Of a stretch of DNA of 64,000 nucleotides, positions 43,692-55,028 are shown one piece after another (the stretch's first letter is position 1; every line of letters begins with the position of its first letter). A program made the position numbers and the translations under genes. The DNA is from Tetraselmis striata. Taxonomy: Eukaryota; Chlorophyta; Chlorodendrophyceae; Chlorodendrales; Chlorodendraceae. The DNA lies in assembly GCA_006384855.1 (NCBI GenBank), contig VCJN01002039.1, positions 1 through 64,000 of the forward strand. Direction: 5' to 3'. The notes under the pieces were generated by a model. The model ran no database searches and was not told where the DNA came from. It was given only the letters and a program-made list of their open reading frames with translations.

Positions 43692-44922
43692 CTAGTAAGG
43701 GCGAGAAGGGGAAGGGGAAGGGACACGCTCACTAGATGTAAATAATGCATCCACAATTTCCTTCGCTTCGCCGCTTTCTTTGCCAACTCTGCCTTTATGG
43801 CATATGCCTTTGCCTTGGGTAGGTGGGGCTGTGCATGCATGAGGGGCTGGTCCGTGCATGTCATGGTGGTGCGCCAACAAGGTGTTGCGCTTCATGACTT
43901 GGCCAGTCTTGCAGAGCTTCACCTTGCCGGACTTGAGAAGGCGTTGAGGCTGGTGGTTGCTGCCCTTGCGGAAGCCCTCCTTGATCTCCATGTTGCAATG
44001 CTCCATGCACTGAGCGTTCAGCGCGTCAAGATTGCCATGCTGTTCCATCCATCGGGGGAAGTGGCATGCAACTTCACGCATGTACATACGGAGTGATGTC
44101 CTTTGCTGTCGCGATGTCCAGGAAGGCTGCGAAGAACATCTCCGCAGCTGTCCGCAGGTTCTTGCTGCTGCCAGCACGTCAACCATGAGGCCGCCATGGT
44201 CTGCACTCAATGCTGTTGATATGCCGTCGTACTTCTCCCACACCGCTAGAATCTTGACTATGCCAACATGTGACGCAGGGATCGCGGCGTCAAGCACAAG
44301 CTGGCTTTCGCTCCAGCCCGATTCGAAGCCTTGCTGTCGCTAGTAAACTACCTTTTTGCTCGCCGAACGGCTGCCTTGGCAGAGTTGCGTTGAGTTACAG
44401 CCTTTGCGTGCTTTTCGCATGCGCAGATTCCGCATGTACGGCGGCCGCACGAATATACTTTACAGCCTCTTCCTTAGCCCGGGAGCGCACCCGCTCCGCC
44501 TCAAGCTAGACATGTAGCGACTCGACGTTCTTGTCCAGCTTGTCAACACGTTTGTTGAGCATGTCACCGTCGCTTCGAAGCGAGACGTTCTCCGCTGTTA
44601 TATGTTGTGTCGCCGCCGCCGCTCGCTCGCTTGCATTTTTCGGATGAGCAACCGCGGCTTCCGCCGCTGTATGGCGCTGCTCCGCCTCCTCCACTCGCCG
44701 ACGACTACCTAATCCATCCCGCTTCCCTGCGCGCGCAGCTTTGCCGCCGCTGGCAGCGGCGGCCCGTTGTGGGTCTGGCTCGTCGCCGGGCGTGGCGGGC
44801 TGCGATAGGTATGCTGCTGGTACCGCCGTCACCATGCCGCAACGTACGCCCACCAACATCAGGTCCACCGACCCACCCACACCGCCACCTCCCGAGTGCC
44901 CCACACGCCACTTTGCCCGCAT
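43692..44922 (-). pseudogene. Transposon ORF remnant with conserved C-terminal block
   Basis: Read from 44,922 on the minus strand. A coiled-coil-like segment (AENVSLRSDGDMLNKRVDKL) is followed, after stops, by LVLDAAIPASHVGIVKIL and SADHGGLMVDVLAAAR. In a shifted frame comes AAFLDIATAKDITPY, and then REVACHFPRWMEQHGNLDAL, EHCNMEIKEGF and KGSNHQPQRLL. The ITPYxH...HxPxxxxxxGxLxxxxxQxxExxN order is shared by a widespread class of eukaryotic transposon proteins (recalled pattern, class not named). At least two frameshifts (near 44,095 and 44,160) and stops make it dead. Confidence 0.5.
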
Positions 44923-44935
44923 GTGCTGGCGCGCA

Positions 44936-45733
44936 TTAACCCGTACATGTCACATACGGGGTCCACAAGGGTTTTGGGTAAGCCCTGAGGTCGTGCGGTA
45001 GCCAAGCACCGCTGATATGTGGTGTGGTGTTACAGGGACGTACAAAAAGAGCGTTTTCGCGTTTCATGAACGCCGTGATATCCCAGCCATATTGGTCGGA
45101 TAGCGGTGCCAATGACGTCGCGAGCGGACTTCGGAATTTTGGGAGATGTGCGAAAGGCCGTGTCACGCACGTAGGGGATGAAGAAGTCGGGGTTGTCGAG
45201 GGCCCATTAGAGGGGTGCCCCTGCATTATGGGTCTGGGCAACTTCAGCCGGTTGGCGGCGAGCCACGACATCGGTGGACGTCGGCGTAAAGGGGAGGAGG
45301 TCAGAGGCTGGCGGGAGGGTGGGTGCGGGGGGCACGGGGCCGGCTGGGGGGTCAGGAGCCGGGGCAGGAGCCGGTGGGGCACTACTGGGTTTGGCCGGGG
45401 GAGCGGGGGGGCGAGGAGGCGGGGGAGCGGGGGCTGGTAGATGGCAGGGTTGCCATGCACGTCGATGCGGCACGTAAGTAGATGGGTACGCATGATCTGC
45501 GTGTTGCCGCTGGCTGCGACGTAGACTTTGCCCCTGCGGCGGGGGCAGGGCCGGACGCCCACTGTGGGGAGGTAATAAGCGGCTAAGCCAACGATTCTAG
45601 GGTCGCCGTCCTCTGCTGGGCATATGGCGACGCGTTTATGGTCGGCGCTGAGGGCACGGCGGAAATGCTCGGCCAGGCGCACAGCGGTGTCGCACACGAA
45701 GGGGCACTCGGGGAGAGGGCACCGGAGAGTCAT
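44936..45733 (-). CDS. Zinc-finger ORF of about 265 aa, element-associated
   Basis: It starts MTLRCPLPECPFVCDTAVRL; C-x4-C with AEHFRRALSADH gives a C2H2-like finger at residues about 5-30. A long Pro-rich middle follows, and the C-terminus is YGWDITAFMKRENALFVRPC. Fingers of this kind occur in the N-terminal ORFs of retroelements, but no RT lies downstream on this strand. Neighbouring minus-strand ORFs (45.8-47.8 kb) may belong to the same element. Confidence 0.35.
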   Translation of the reverse strand: MTLRCPLPECPFVCDTAVRLAEHFRRALSADHKRVAICPAEDGDPRIVGLAAYYLPTVGVRPCPRRRGKVYVAASGNTQIMRTHLLTCRIDVHGNPAIYQPPLPRLLAPPLPRPNPVVPHRLLPRLLTPQPAPCPPHPPSRQPLTSSPLRRRPPMSWLAANRLKLPRPIMQGHPSNGPSTTPTSSSPTCVTRPFAHLPKFRSPLATSLAPLSDQYGWDITAFMKRENALFVRPCNTTPHISGAWLPHDLRAYPKPLWTPYVTCTG

Positions 45734-45814
45734 TGTGGGTGGGCAGTAGGAAGGGGTCGTGGCAAGGCATGGGGGGACGGTCCGACGACATGGGGTTGGG
45801 GGTGGGCGTGGTGT

Positions 45815-46567
45815 TTATGGCGGTGCGCTCCCCTCGTGCGCGCCGTGGGGGCTGGGGTGGGGAGGGGGGCAGGGGGCAACCACTTGAGGGCCGGCGGCGG
45901 CCATGTCGGCTCCGGGAAGCTCGGAGGCTCCGGGGGCAGCGAGGACCAGGGGTGCGTGGGAGACGAGGGGGGCGCCGGCCTTGAGCGTGGTGACGACGTT
46001 GTTGAGGTGAGAGATCTTGCGGCGCCGCTCCGCCATCTCGTCGCGCAGCAGCGCTACGACAACTGCCTGGGCGGTCATCATCTTCTGGATGTCCATCACC
46101 ATGCCTCCTAGCAGTTGGAACTCCGAAGTCGGGTTTATCCGGGTCTGGGCAGGGGGAGGAAGGTGAGGTGGAAGCTGGTGTGCCGAGCCTTGTGCATGCG
46201 TATGGGGGGTGGAGGGTGCTGGAGTCCATGGTGTGGTGGCGTTGCTGAGGAAGAGGCTCCGGCGGAGCCGCGGTGGAGCTGGCCGCCACCAGGGAATCCC
46301 TATGCCCGGGGGAGGCGGCGTGCGCGCAGAGGAGAACGCAACGTCTAGGCGCATGCAACAATTCGCGGCGCCACTGTGTTGCGCTGATCCGTGAGGGGAG
46401 GGGGTGCCGAACTGGAAGGGGGTGGGATGATGGGGAGGGGGTTGAAGGCGCTGCAGGGGGCATAGGTGAAAGCAATACAAAGATCCGAGCATGTCATATA
46501 CCTGCGGGCAGCCGCATATGTAACCATATAGCCGGTACACGGGCAGCCGAGTGCCGGAATATCGCAC
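45815..46567 (-). CDS. Pro-rich ORF with a short coiled coil
   Basis: The only ordered-looking part is a helix, EFQLLGGMVMDIQKMMTAQA through LRDEMAERRRKISHLNN (about 46,130-45,990). The rest is Pro/Ala-rich low complexity. The N-terminal 40 codons lie in the dispersed repeat at 46,468-46,626, so the start is doubtful. It may be part of the same decayed element as the flanking ORFs. Confidence 0.25.
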   Translation of the reverse strand: MRYSGTRLPVYRLYGYICGCPQVYDMLGSLYCFHLCPLQRLQPPPHHPTPFQFGTPSPHGSAQHSGAANCCMRLDVAFSSARTPPPPGIGIPWWRPAPPRLRRSLFLSNATTPWTPAPSTPHTHAQGSAHQLPPHLPPPAQTRINPTSEFQLLGGMVMDIQKMMTAQAVVVALLRDEMAERRRKISHLNNVVTTLKAGAPLVSHAPLVLAAPGASELPGADMAAAGPQVVAPCPPPHPSPHGAHEGSAPP

Positions 46568-46866
46568 TATACTCGTATCAACATCGGGCAGCCGAGTATC
46601 GGTACGAGTGTAGGCGTGTAGCTAACGTTCCATCCTGTCCCATCCATGGACGACTAATTCGAATTCCATGGCGATAGGGAAATCGAACCAGTGACCTCCT
46701 AGATCACAGCCAGGGAAAGCAATGCAAAAGATCCGAAAATGTCAATACCTGCGGGCAGCCAGATATATATATGTAGCCATATAGCCGGTACACTACGGGC
46801 AGCCGAGTACTGGAATATCGCGCTGTATCAATATCGGGCAGCCGAGTATCGGTGAGTATAGCTAAC
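46468..46866. repeat. Pair of 155-bp direct repeats
   Basis: 46,468-46,626 and 46,715-46,866 both run from 'gaaagcaat' to 'gctaac' and contain two or three copies of 'cgggcagccgagta'. They differ by scattered changes and indels. The 88 bp between them hold a tRNA-like B box on the minus strand ('ggttcgattt'). They could be short LTR-like or SINE-like units. Confidence 0.8.
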
Positions 46867-47823
46867 AATAGGTCTAGGTCCAAGTGTGCTGAGAGGGAGC
46901 CGGACTTGGGGGACATATGTGTGCAAGGGGGCATATGCCGGCGGGGGGGGGGGGGGGGGGGGGGGACAGTGAGCGGCGCCGACCTGTTGGATGAACTCCG
47001 GGTAGGGCGCGGGAGGGGCTGGAGCAGGGACTGGGGCCACGAGAACGGAAGGGCGGTGCACTGGTGGCTCGTAGTAGGAGGGGTCAACGGGGGTTGCAAC
47101 GCGCCAGGGGGCAGGGTGGGTAGCATGGCCAGCCAATCCGTGCGCAGCTCTACCCAATGCGTTGCGGCAGGGGCGATGAGGCCCGGCATCTCGGTGTTGG
47201 CCGCGTGCTCAGTCATAGACGACATGTTGCCCCAAGCGAGCCTCGGGAGTGAGGGCTGCAGGGACGAGGGTGAGTAGGTAGCAGGCGTCGTCGGATCCTG
47301 TGTCCTCGCGCTTGTCGGCGTGAAGGCACCATTTAGCAACGTAGGCCATCGTCCCGCCGTGTGCAATCGCGTTCCCTCTTGCCCAGCGAACGATAGCGTT
47401 GTCCATGTAGAATTTGCTGGTAGTGTTGTCCGGGGCGAATGTTGCGCCATTAACCTGAAAAACCCGGATGCATTGCGGCAGGAAGTACTGCTGGTTGTTG
47501 AGAAACCACCGCACGCAAACGTGGGCTTCCTGTGAGGACGCGACGCGGAAGAAGAAGGAGCGGTGCCGCCCTGCCGTCCTACGAAAACGGGGGCCTTGCA
47601 TACGGAACTTGGCATGTCCCCCGCCTCGGCCGAGCGGATGGTGGCTGACCGGGCCCTTGCCCTTGTTTGGGTCGCGGTGGCCCGACATGCCGGAGGCGGG
47701 GGCGGCGCGGTGTATCGCGAGTGTAAGATGGGCGTAAGTATTGAGAAGTATTGACAAGCGGGCACCAGCGGCTCGCGTTGTGCGGGGTTGGCTCGGGTCG
47801 TGCGGACACCGCTCGCGACTCAC
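46827..47823 (-). pseudogene. Unclassified element ORF, frameshifted
   Basis: From about 47,690 on the minus strand MSGHRDPNKGKGPVSHHPLG leads to AHVCVRWFLNNQQYFLPQCI, FQVNGATFAPDN, FYMDNAIVRWARGNAIAHGG and LLTLVPAALTPEA. After a frameshift near 47,215 it continues as MPGLIAPAATHWVELRTDWL and ends in a poly-Pro stretch at a G-run (46,940-46,965). The globular-looking core is unlike anything I can name. The break marks it as decayed or as a sequencing error. Confidence 0.35.
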
Positions 47824-48975
47824 GCGCTAGAGCGGAGCTGGGAGTGGGGCACCACTGACACATACAGCGCGGGAGGCGCGATCGGGGGCGGGGGGGGGGG
47901 GGGGGGGGGGCTAGTTGGTGCCGTGGGTTTCCTGGGTGCCGTGGGCAGTGGGTTTCCTGGGGTTTCGTGGTGCCCGTGGCGGTGCCATGGGTTTCCTAGG
48001 TTTCCGTGGTGCATGTTCTATTATTCGAATGGAGAACGGAGCCCGTCACTATAAAGGCCCGCCGCTTGACTAGATAAATAAATGAGAGTCAGTAGGGCTT
48101 TCCGCCACTGGATCGCTGCTGCTGCGCAAACGGCCGTCGTAGGGACAGAAAAGCCCGTAGTCACGGATATCATCGTTGCGACCAAAAAGCCCGTAGTCAC
48201 GGATATCATCGTTGGTCACAGAGTAGCCGTACGGGGTGCGGAAATACGAGGAATTATCTGTGACGCGCGAAATCCGCTGTGACCCGCAATCTGAAATCTA
48301 ATCAATAATGAATAAAATAGCCGCTAATGGCTTTAATACTGGTAGCAGTTTCATCGATTTCAGCGATTTCAACTGCCGTACGGGCGGTGGCCGCCGGCGG
48401 CTGACCGCAGGTGAGAACTTTTAATACATAGCGACCAAATCCTTGTATTTATATGATTTCGCGCCAGCAGTACAGGTACTGGTAGCTAGGGCTTACACGG
48501 CCGCCTAGCCGTTGAGATGACACTGTGTGTCGTGTCAGGGAAGCATATCTCCACACTCGGTACAGTACTCCTAAAGTCCGAAGCATTTGGTAGCAGCAGG
48601 AATATCCGTAAACATTTACAGGATAAATAATCTGCACCGGAAGAGGCACTCCGCCAACGTACGGGCAGTTGCTACCGAGTATATCTCCATACCAGTTGCT
48701 GTACCGTACCGCGTATAAAACCCACAGGCTAGCGCTCCAATCTGCAGTTAAAACTGTTTACGACCTGTCCTCGACGGCAATATTACCGTTTCAGCCACCA
48801 GCCTGTGCAGCGACTCGCTGGCCGGACCTCGCATCCGGATCCGGACCAGAGTAACCTTGACGAAGCCGGAGGGCCTGCCATATCGAGTGACAAAGGTCTA
48901 TTGCCGCTACCTCGCTTAAGCCGGCACCCCGTCCGCCCTTGCCAAACCCCTCAAGATCCCGACGACGCCGGAAGC
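47824..48975. other. Non-coding stretch upstream of the sulfotransferase
   Basis: It contains a poly-G tract (47,888-47,910), a GTGG-rich simple repeat (47,920-48,010), and a roughly 30-bp tandem pair 'aagcccgtagtcacggatat' at 48,150-48,214. A TATA-like 'gcgtataaaac' lies at 48,711-48,721, about 260 bp before the sulfotransferase ATG, and is a candidate promoter. No gene is seen. Confidence 0.5.
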
Positions 48976-49494
48976 ATGGCGCCCAGTGTCCCGCAGAAAA
49001 CCCGTGAAATCCACAGCCACCACTTCGACAGCGAGGTGTGGAACGACTTTCCTTTCAGAAAAGACGACGTCATCATCGCATCGTGAGTGGGCCTCACCCT
49101 GTACGCTGGCTTGTGGGTCGCTAAGGCCGTGTCAGGCGATGCAACTCCGACCCCTACACCGCATTGATCTACCTGAGACCACTTTCCCTTCTAATCAATA
49201 TTCCACAGCCAACGCCTCTCAATAAGTATTTCGCCGTATTAAGGCGCAAATAAAGGCATAACCCCGGTCCTTGGTAACCTTCAGCTGCTCTCACGGTGTC
49301 CCGGGATACTGGGTTGAGCTGTGTACGTCACAGGCCGAGAAATATTCGCGCGCATATACTGTGCACGTCACCTGAGAAAGATACCGGGTTCACATCCCCA
49401 TCGGGCCTCGTGTAGTCGCTAGGCATCGAGGAGCGCGCGGCAGTGGCGGGACTGCAGCTTGTCAGGGGGTTTGCCATGTGTTCGTGTGGGAGAA

Positions 49495-49525
<31 letters not shown>

Positions 49526-51422
49526 GCATATTCGGGTACCCGGTTTACTTTTAAGTTAAAGCAGCCGCCGGTGTCTCCGGAGGTATATCAATACTGTAAG
49601 GATTACTCGCGAGCTGCGAAAAATACTCGGAAAAATGAGAATGCAGCAACCCGCCAGCAGGTTCGGTGGTCGCTACCGGGGAAATTGAGGTACCGGTGTT
49701 GCAATTTTGTCGGCGACAAGTCGTGTGGTGCTGACGAGAATGTCACCTCGAGCACACAATGCATTTGGCTCTATGCTTTCGGCTGGCCCATCTGCCGGGA
49801 TATAAGTACATGCGATATGGCTGTATTGGTGTTGTGAAAACTACCTCACACCATATATGATGTGATAGCATGTCTCCGCAATGAGTAGCGCAGGCGGCAG
49901 CAGACCTCTCCTTGCTCAGTCAGTCAGTATCCGGCTCGACAGTAGTCCCTTGTCTGCGCGATTAGCTTGGCACACCACTGGAGGTGATGATGCCGAGTTT
50001 GCCCACAGGTATGGCAAGTCAGGCACGACATGGTCCCAGCAGATTGTGGGCGCGCTTGTTCACCAGGACAACCCAGCCGCGAATATCCAAGACCTATCTC
50101 CTTGGCTGGACCTGCGAGTGCCGCCAAAAGAGGTCAAGATAGCAGCCCTAGAGGCCCAGGACCACCGGCGCATCATCAAAACGCACCTCCCTGTGGATGC
50201 GCTGCGCATGCATCCCGATGTGAAGTACATCTACGTGGCCCGGGACGGCCGAGACATTGCTTGGTCGATGTTCAATCACTACTCAAGTGGCAACGACCAG
50301 TGGTACGCTGCAGTGAATGACGCACCAGGTGCGTATCGCCTGCGTCCTGAGAGATGGCTCTCTCGAGTCATGGGGTGTACCCGTGATCGTCCGAACCCAG
50401 CTGTCAGTTGAACATATCCTCCATGCGCTCTGCGCTCGGCGGTGATCTCTTGCCATGCACGCTTCCACGCCATCGCAGGGCGTGTTGGGCCGCCACTGCC
50501 TAGGATGCCAAAGGACTGCGATGTGATGCAGTTCTACCAGACCTGGTGCGAGACCCCCCGCCTCGAATGCCGAAGCCCGCATAAACACGCCTCCTTGCCT
50601 CCCCTCCAGTCCCCTAGGACTGGCGGCCAATGTTCATGTATACGCGACTGGATCATTTCCTCACCGAATCGTCAAAATGCAGGCTGGAGAAGGACGGCTA
50701 CCCCTTCTGGTCCCTCTGGGACAGCGTCAGCACCTGGTGAGCTCGATTTCAGGAAGCATTACTCGCGCGCCTGATTCTCTCATTCTGGGAGCATGCTTGC
50801 CCGCACCACGGCTGAGGCCATGCCATGACTGATACCATGCACCTCCGCGCATGTACGTACTGCCGTGCTTGGCTGGCAGGTGGGAGATCCGGAACCTGCC
50901 CAACGTGTTCATCATGCATTTCAACGAGCTGAAGGAGGATCTGCCGGGAATGATGCGCAAGGTTGCAAAGTTTCTGGAGATCCCGATCCAGGAGGACAAG
51001 TGGGAGGCCACCGTTGAGAAGTGCACATTCGCATGGATGAAGAAGAATGCGACCTCCTGCGCGCCTCTGGGGGGCGCGTTCTGGGACGGCGGCGCGGGCG
51101 CCTTTATCTACAAGGGGACAAATGGCAGGTGGAGGGACATGCTGTCGCCGCAACAGGTGCAGGAGTACGAGGTGAGTACTGAGTGCGTGGCGGGACCTTT
51201 GCATGTATGTGCTTCCGGCTGCTGACAGGGCGCGGCCTGCTGGGGATCTGCTGCCCGCAGGCCTTGGCGGTGGAGAAGCTGGGCCCAGATTGCGCGCATT
51301 GGCTGGCCACCGGGAAGATGAAGCGTGGGATGTTCGGAATCGATTGGAAGGGCCTGGCGCCAAAGGTGCTGCTGGCGGGCGTGCCGGTGCTGTTGGCAGT
51401 GCTTATTAGCAAGAAAATGTGA
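48976..51422 (+). CDS. Cytosolic-type sulfotransferase, six exons, 333 aa
   Basis: Transfers sulfonate from PAPS to a hydroxyl or amine acceptor; the substrate is unknown. Exons: 48976-49082, 50009-50328, 50479-50545, 50683-50736, 50880-51171, 51261-51422, phases consistent. The N-terminus has HHFDSEVWNDFPFRKDDVII. The 5'-phosphosulfate loop is SYGKSGTTW at residues about 36-44, with Lys present. KTHLPVD carries the catalytic-type His. The 3'-phosphate site is YVARDGRDIAWSMFNHY. WWEIRNLPNVFIMHFNELKE follows. The usual C-terminal RKG-x2-GDWK motif is changed to KRGMFGIDWKG. Length fits the family (about 300-330). The last 20 residues (VLLAGVPVLLAVLISKKM) form a hydrophobic segment, unusual for soluble members. 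The first intron is long (926 bp) and has a poly-G tract. Confidence 0.9.
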
Positions 51423-52140
51423 GCCGCAGCAGTGCCGGATCGCCTGGGCGTGCTGAGGCTGCCTATCAGAACAGATTGTGTTTAATTCACGTGATCATAG
51501 CATATGTGCGCCCAAGAGTGTGCATGCAACCTCCCCCCCCCCCACCTTCCCCCTCTCCATGTAAGGATGTCCTCTTCCGCTATCCTAATTCGCTTGGTCA
51601 GGGCATGCCACCGCCATACTCCAGGAGGGGCAGAAGCATTCACAATGGCAAACAGTTGGATGGTGCCCAGAGTATTCTGGATACATTCATGTTTGGTTGC
51701 ATTCCCGTGATGAGACGTGTGCTCCATCTTCCTGTTTCAATCGATTGCTGAACGATTAGCGCGGCCATTGCCCCCTATCTTCCTAAACCATCCTGCCGCT
51801 CCCACATCGTTGCCAACTCCCCTCCCCCCCCCCCCCCCCCTTTCCCCCCCTCCATGTAAGGATGTCCTCTTCCGCTATCCTAATTCGCTTGTCAGGGCAT
51901 ACCACCGCCATACTCCAGGAGGGTCAGAAGCATTCACAGTGGCAAACAGTTGGATGGTGCCCAGAGTATTCTGGATACATTTGTTTTTGGTTGCGTTCCC
52001 GTGATGAGACATGTGCTCCATCTTCCTGTTTTAATCGATTGCTGAACGATTGGCGCGCGGCCATTGGCCCCTATCTTCCTTGCCCATCCTATCTTCCTCC
52101 CACATCATTTCCACCCCCATCCCCCCCCCCCCCCCCCCCC
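51423..52140. repeat. Direct duplication of about 300 bp, bounded by C-runs
   Basis: 51,555-51,825 and 51,850-52,120 are near-identical ('catgtaaggatgtcctcttc' ... 'cgattgctgaacgatt'). Each is preceded by a poly-C tract (51,533-51,543; 51,823-51,840), and a third tract follows at 52,120-52,143. They lie just past the sulfotransferase stop, so the first unit may be in its 3' UTR. Confidence 0.92.
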
Positions 52141-52600
52141 CCCCACGCCTCTCATAGATTTTCTGATCTAGGAATGTATATCAGAAGATTATAGGGTCTA
52201 AAAATAACACCTTAAAAGTACTTATAAATCAACTTTGATTAGAAGTATGCACAAACAATGATCTTAAAAAAGAAAAAGAAAATACTGTCCCATTCGCTGG
52301 TGTGCGGGACATAAGTGTACTGCATCCGGCAGTGTTGATGTCAGCCAAGAGAGTTCAGCGCTGGCGAGGGGCCGAGCGGTGAAGCTATCAGAGAGTGAGG
52401 GGAGGTGCACACAGTGATGACGCTGCCCTGTGGGGACTCCAACCCTAAAAATGAACTCGCTGCCTGGCTTGCAAAGGAGGGGGTGGCAGTCTTGTGCCAG
52501 CTGAGGGTGACAATCGTGCCAAGGGTTAAACAAGGGCAGTGTAAGCGATGCTCAGTACGGTACATATGAGCATTGTCATGTATATGTGACGCTACTGCAG
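52141..52600. other. AT-rich then plain intergenic sequence
   Basis: 52,150-52,285 is AT-rich with A-runs; the remainder shows nothing recognisable. Confidence 0.5.
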
Positions 52601-52820
52601 CCAGCTAGCTCGCCTGTGCGTCCAGCACCGGCTCCACGCCAGCGGGGCCGCCCCACTGGCTCACAAAGTAATGCGAAACGGCGCCCGGCTGGATCGCACT
52701 GTGGGCAACCTCGGCGTCCTCCACATCGTCCTTCGCAGCGCCTTCCATTGCTCACCGCCCCACTTGGAGATGCTGGGCATCACAGGCGCCGATGGCCGCT
52801 GGCAGGGGAAACTGGGCGTG
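52601..52820 (+). CDS. Orphan exon-like ORF
   Basis: Starts after 'gctactgcag', stays open for 73 codons and ends at a good donor (gtg|gtaagg). The translation contains VMRNGARLDRTVGNLGVLHI and LEMLGITGADGRWQGKLGV, non-repetitive and protein-like. No neighbouring exon fits in phase. It could be a piece of a broken gene or of one with a long intron reaching the fragment at 55.03 kb. Confidence 0.3.
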
Positions 52821-55028
52821 GTAAGGACGGCGCTTGTGTTCCAGCGCTCACCGTAGCTGCTCGTGGTTCGTTAGCTGCCAACAACCCCATGCGCCGCGCA
52901 GCATCCCTGCCTCCCCCGGCAGACAAAATTACCCTGACGCCCACACTGTCAGACAACACGAATGCGTGCCCCATGACATGAAAAGCCAGCACCCTGCCGC
53001 CGCGGAGCGCTACGGCAGTATCCCTGGACCCTGCGGAGAGCCGGAGGACCCTTTCACTGTGTCGCTGCCCTCACCTGCAACTTTTGCGGCTAGCCAGCGG
53101 TGGCCACAGCCGGGCAGTGTGCGGAATTCCGAACGAAGATGCGTGGCCGAAATGGTGCTGACGTCTCCACGCCCACATCACAACTGTTGTGCGCGCGCTT
53201 CGGCGGACGACGACGAGCAGCGCGCGACCTGCGCATGCTGCAGGGCTGCCGGCGGGGTTTCGGAGCGGACAGCGGGGCAGCATCAACACGCGAACGCCGT
53301 GTTGCTCCGACACCAAACCGGCTGGAGACTATATTATGAGCTCCGGCTCCGAAACCAAACCAGCTGGATGAGAAATAAGAAAAAAATATCTTATATGCCG
53401 GTACCGGCTGCCTTGTCTCTACCATGGTATGTTTTTTCGTCGTTTGTTTTCGTCTCCAGCTTGGTTGGTTTCGGAAGCCGCCCTACGGCGGTTTCACGCA
53501 CGCGAGCGAGGACGCGCAGTAAAATAATGCTGGCGGCAGTCATGGGGGAATGATGGAATCGCGCGTGGTTTCGGAGCAATGACGGTGCCTGTCTTAGCCC
53601 CCGCCGCCGCGAATTGCGACTAAGCAGTAAAATATAACAGATTAGGCGAAAAATAAAGTTAGGCAGCTACGGGTACACGCGCCTGTCTTGATGTTCGTGC
53701 GCACGGACCAGCCCAGCAGTATTAGCAACAAACAAAACATATTATGTCGCTCTGCTCAACCGCCTATTATTGTTTTGAAATTTGCATATCATAAGATTGC
53801 GGATTACTTGCATTGATTTATTGATTGTGACCAAGTAAGCTCCATTCTTCGCAACTGATATGTATATATATATATATATATATATATCGATTTTTCTTGG
53901 CGTAATGGTAGAGCATGTTTTAAGCGGTGCCGTCATGCCAGTCATGGTGCTGTCCACTCGCGTCATCAGCAATCCATCAGTGAGATGTACAGTATGAGAG
54001 ATATATGACGACGTGACGCGTATGGATGAGGCAGTTATGACGGCGCCATAATACTGACTATTAGCAAATTGCCACCTCCCTGGGAACACATAATATAGCA
54101 GCCTCCTGCCAAGTCTCAACCGCCCCCCTCTCTCTGCAATTGACGTGCTGGTATAGCAGACCGCCCCTCTCAATCCCAAACAGGGCTACACCAGCCACAA
54201 ACCCAACCGCCAAGGTGTGGGTAATACCCCCCAACCATGAACCTTGTGTTCACTGTCTCTCAGTTGAGCGCCCTGGGAATCAGGCTGCCTAGATGTATTC
54301 AGATTACTCTTCCTCGCTCTATCAGCAGGCCCCTCCTTCCCGCCCGGTTTCATTGAAACATGATGGCTGCAAGACAGTGTGGCGGACAGTCGTTCTCGAA
54401 CTGACGTGCACTGGTCATCAAAGAGAACAAAATAACGACGACAGTCGTCAAAGCTGCCGCGCTGTGAGACTCCTAAGACTTTTTTCGACAAAGTCCACAC
54501 GGCGACTGAGCAAAAAATCCTCCAGCTATCTTTCGGCTGCTGGTTCCTTTTGAACTATTATTGTATATCTATTTCCATTATCTTCATATTCGTATTCGTC
54601 TGGCACATATCACATAGTCACTGAGCAAGGAGCAATAAAGTGCTGCTGCTGAATCTCTGATTTAGAATAGCGCGCACTATAGACTGCAATTCAGAACAAT
54701 GCAAACGCAGGTGTGTATACAAACTAAATACTGGTGCGCTAAGCGAAATGCGATCATTTCTGAAACTCGCTGATGTGGTTTTGGAGCCATGACATGGTTT
54801 CGGATATTCCGAGTTGCGAGGCAAGCAAGTATGCCTGGGGAGCAATAAGAGAGCCTCACCTTACACGGGCCCCAGCTCCGGACATAGATGCTCCCCCGAT
54901 GTGAGTTGACGATCCTATTACATCATCCATCTGTACGGGTAGGGCGGGTGGGCTTGGCCTGAAGCCGCCATGACCTGTGCGCTACCGCCCCATGCTGCCG
55001 CCACAGACACGGCACCAAGCACCGGGAT
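52821..55028. other. Repeat-rich intergenic region
   Basis: 53,200-53,580 has several 'ggtttcgg'/'ccgaaacc' words in both orientations, including an exact copy of the dispersed 13-mer at 53,566-53,578 (minus) and a near copy at 53,345. A (TA)n microsatellite lies at 53,861-53,887. The rest is AT-richer than the genes. No supported gene. Confidence 0.6.

Noticed and set aside
46640..46710. tRNA 3' half on the minus strand
   Set aside because: Only the T-loop region and a few acceptor-like bases are seen; the stem is mismatched. Best treated as part of the direct-repeat unit.
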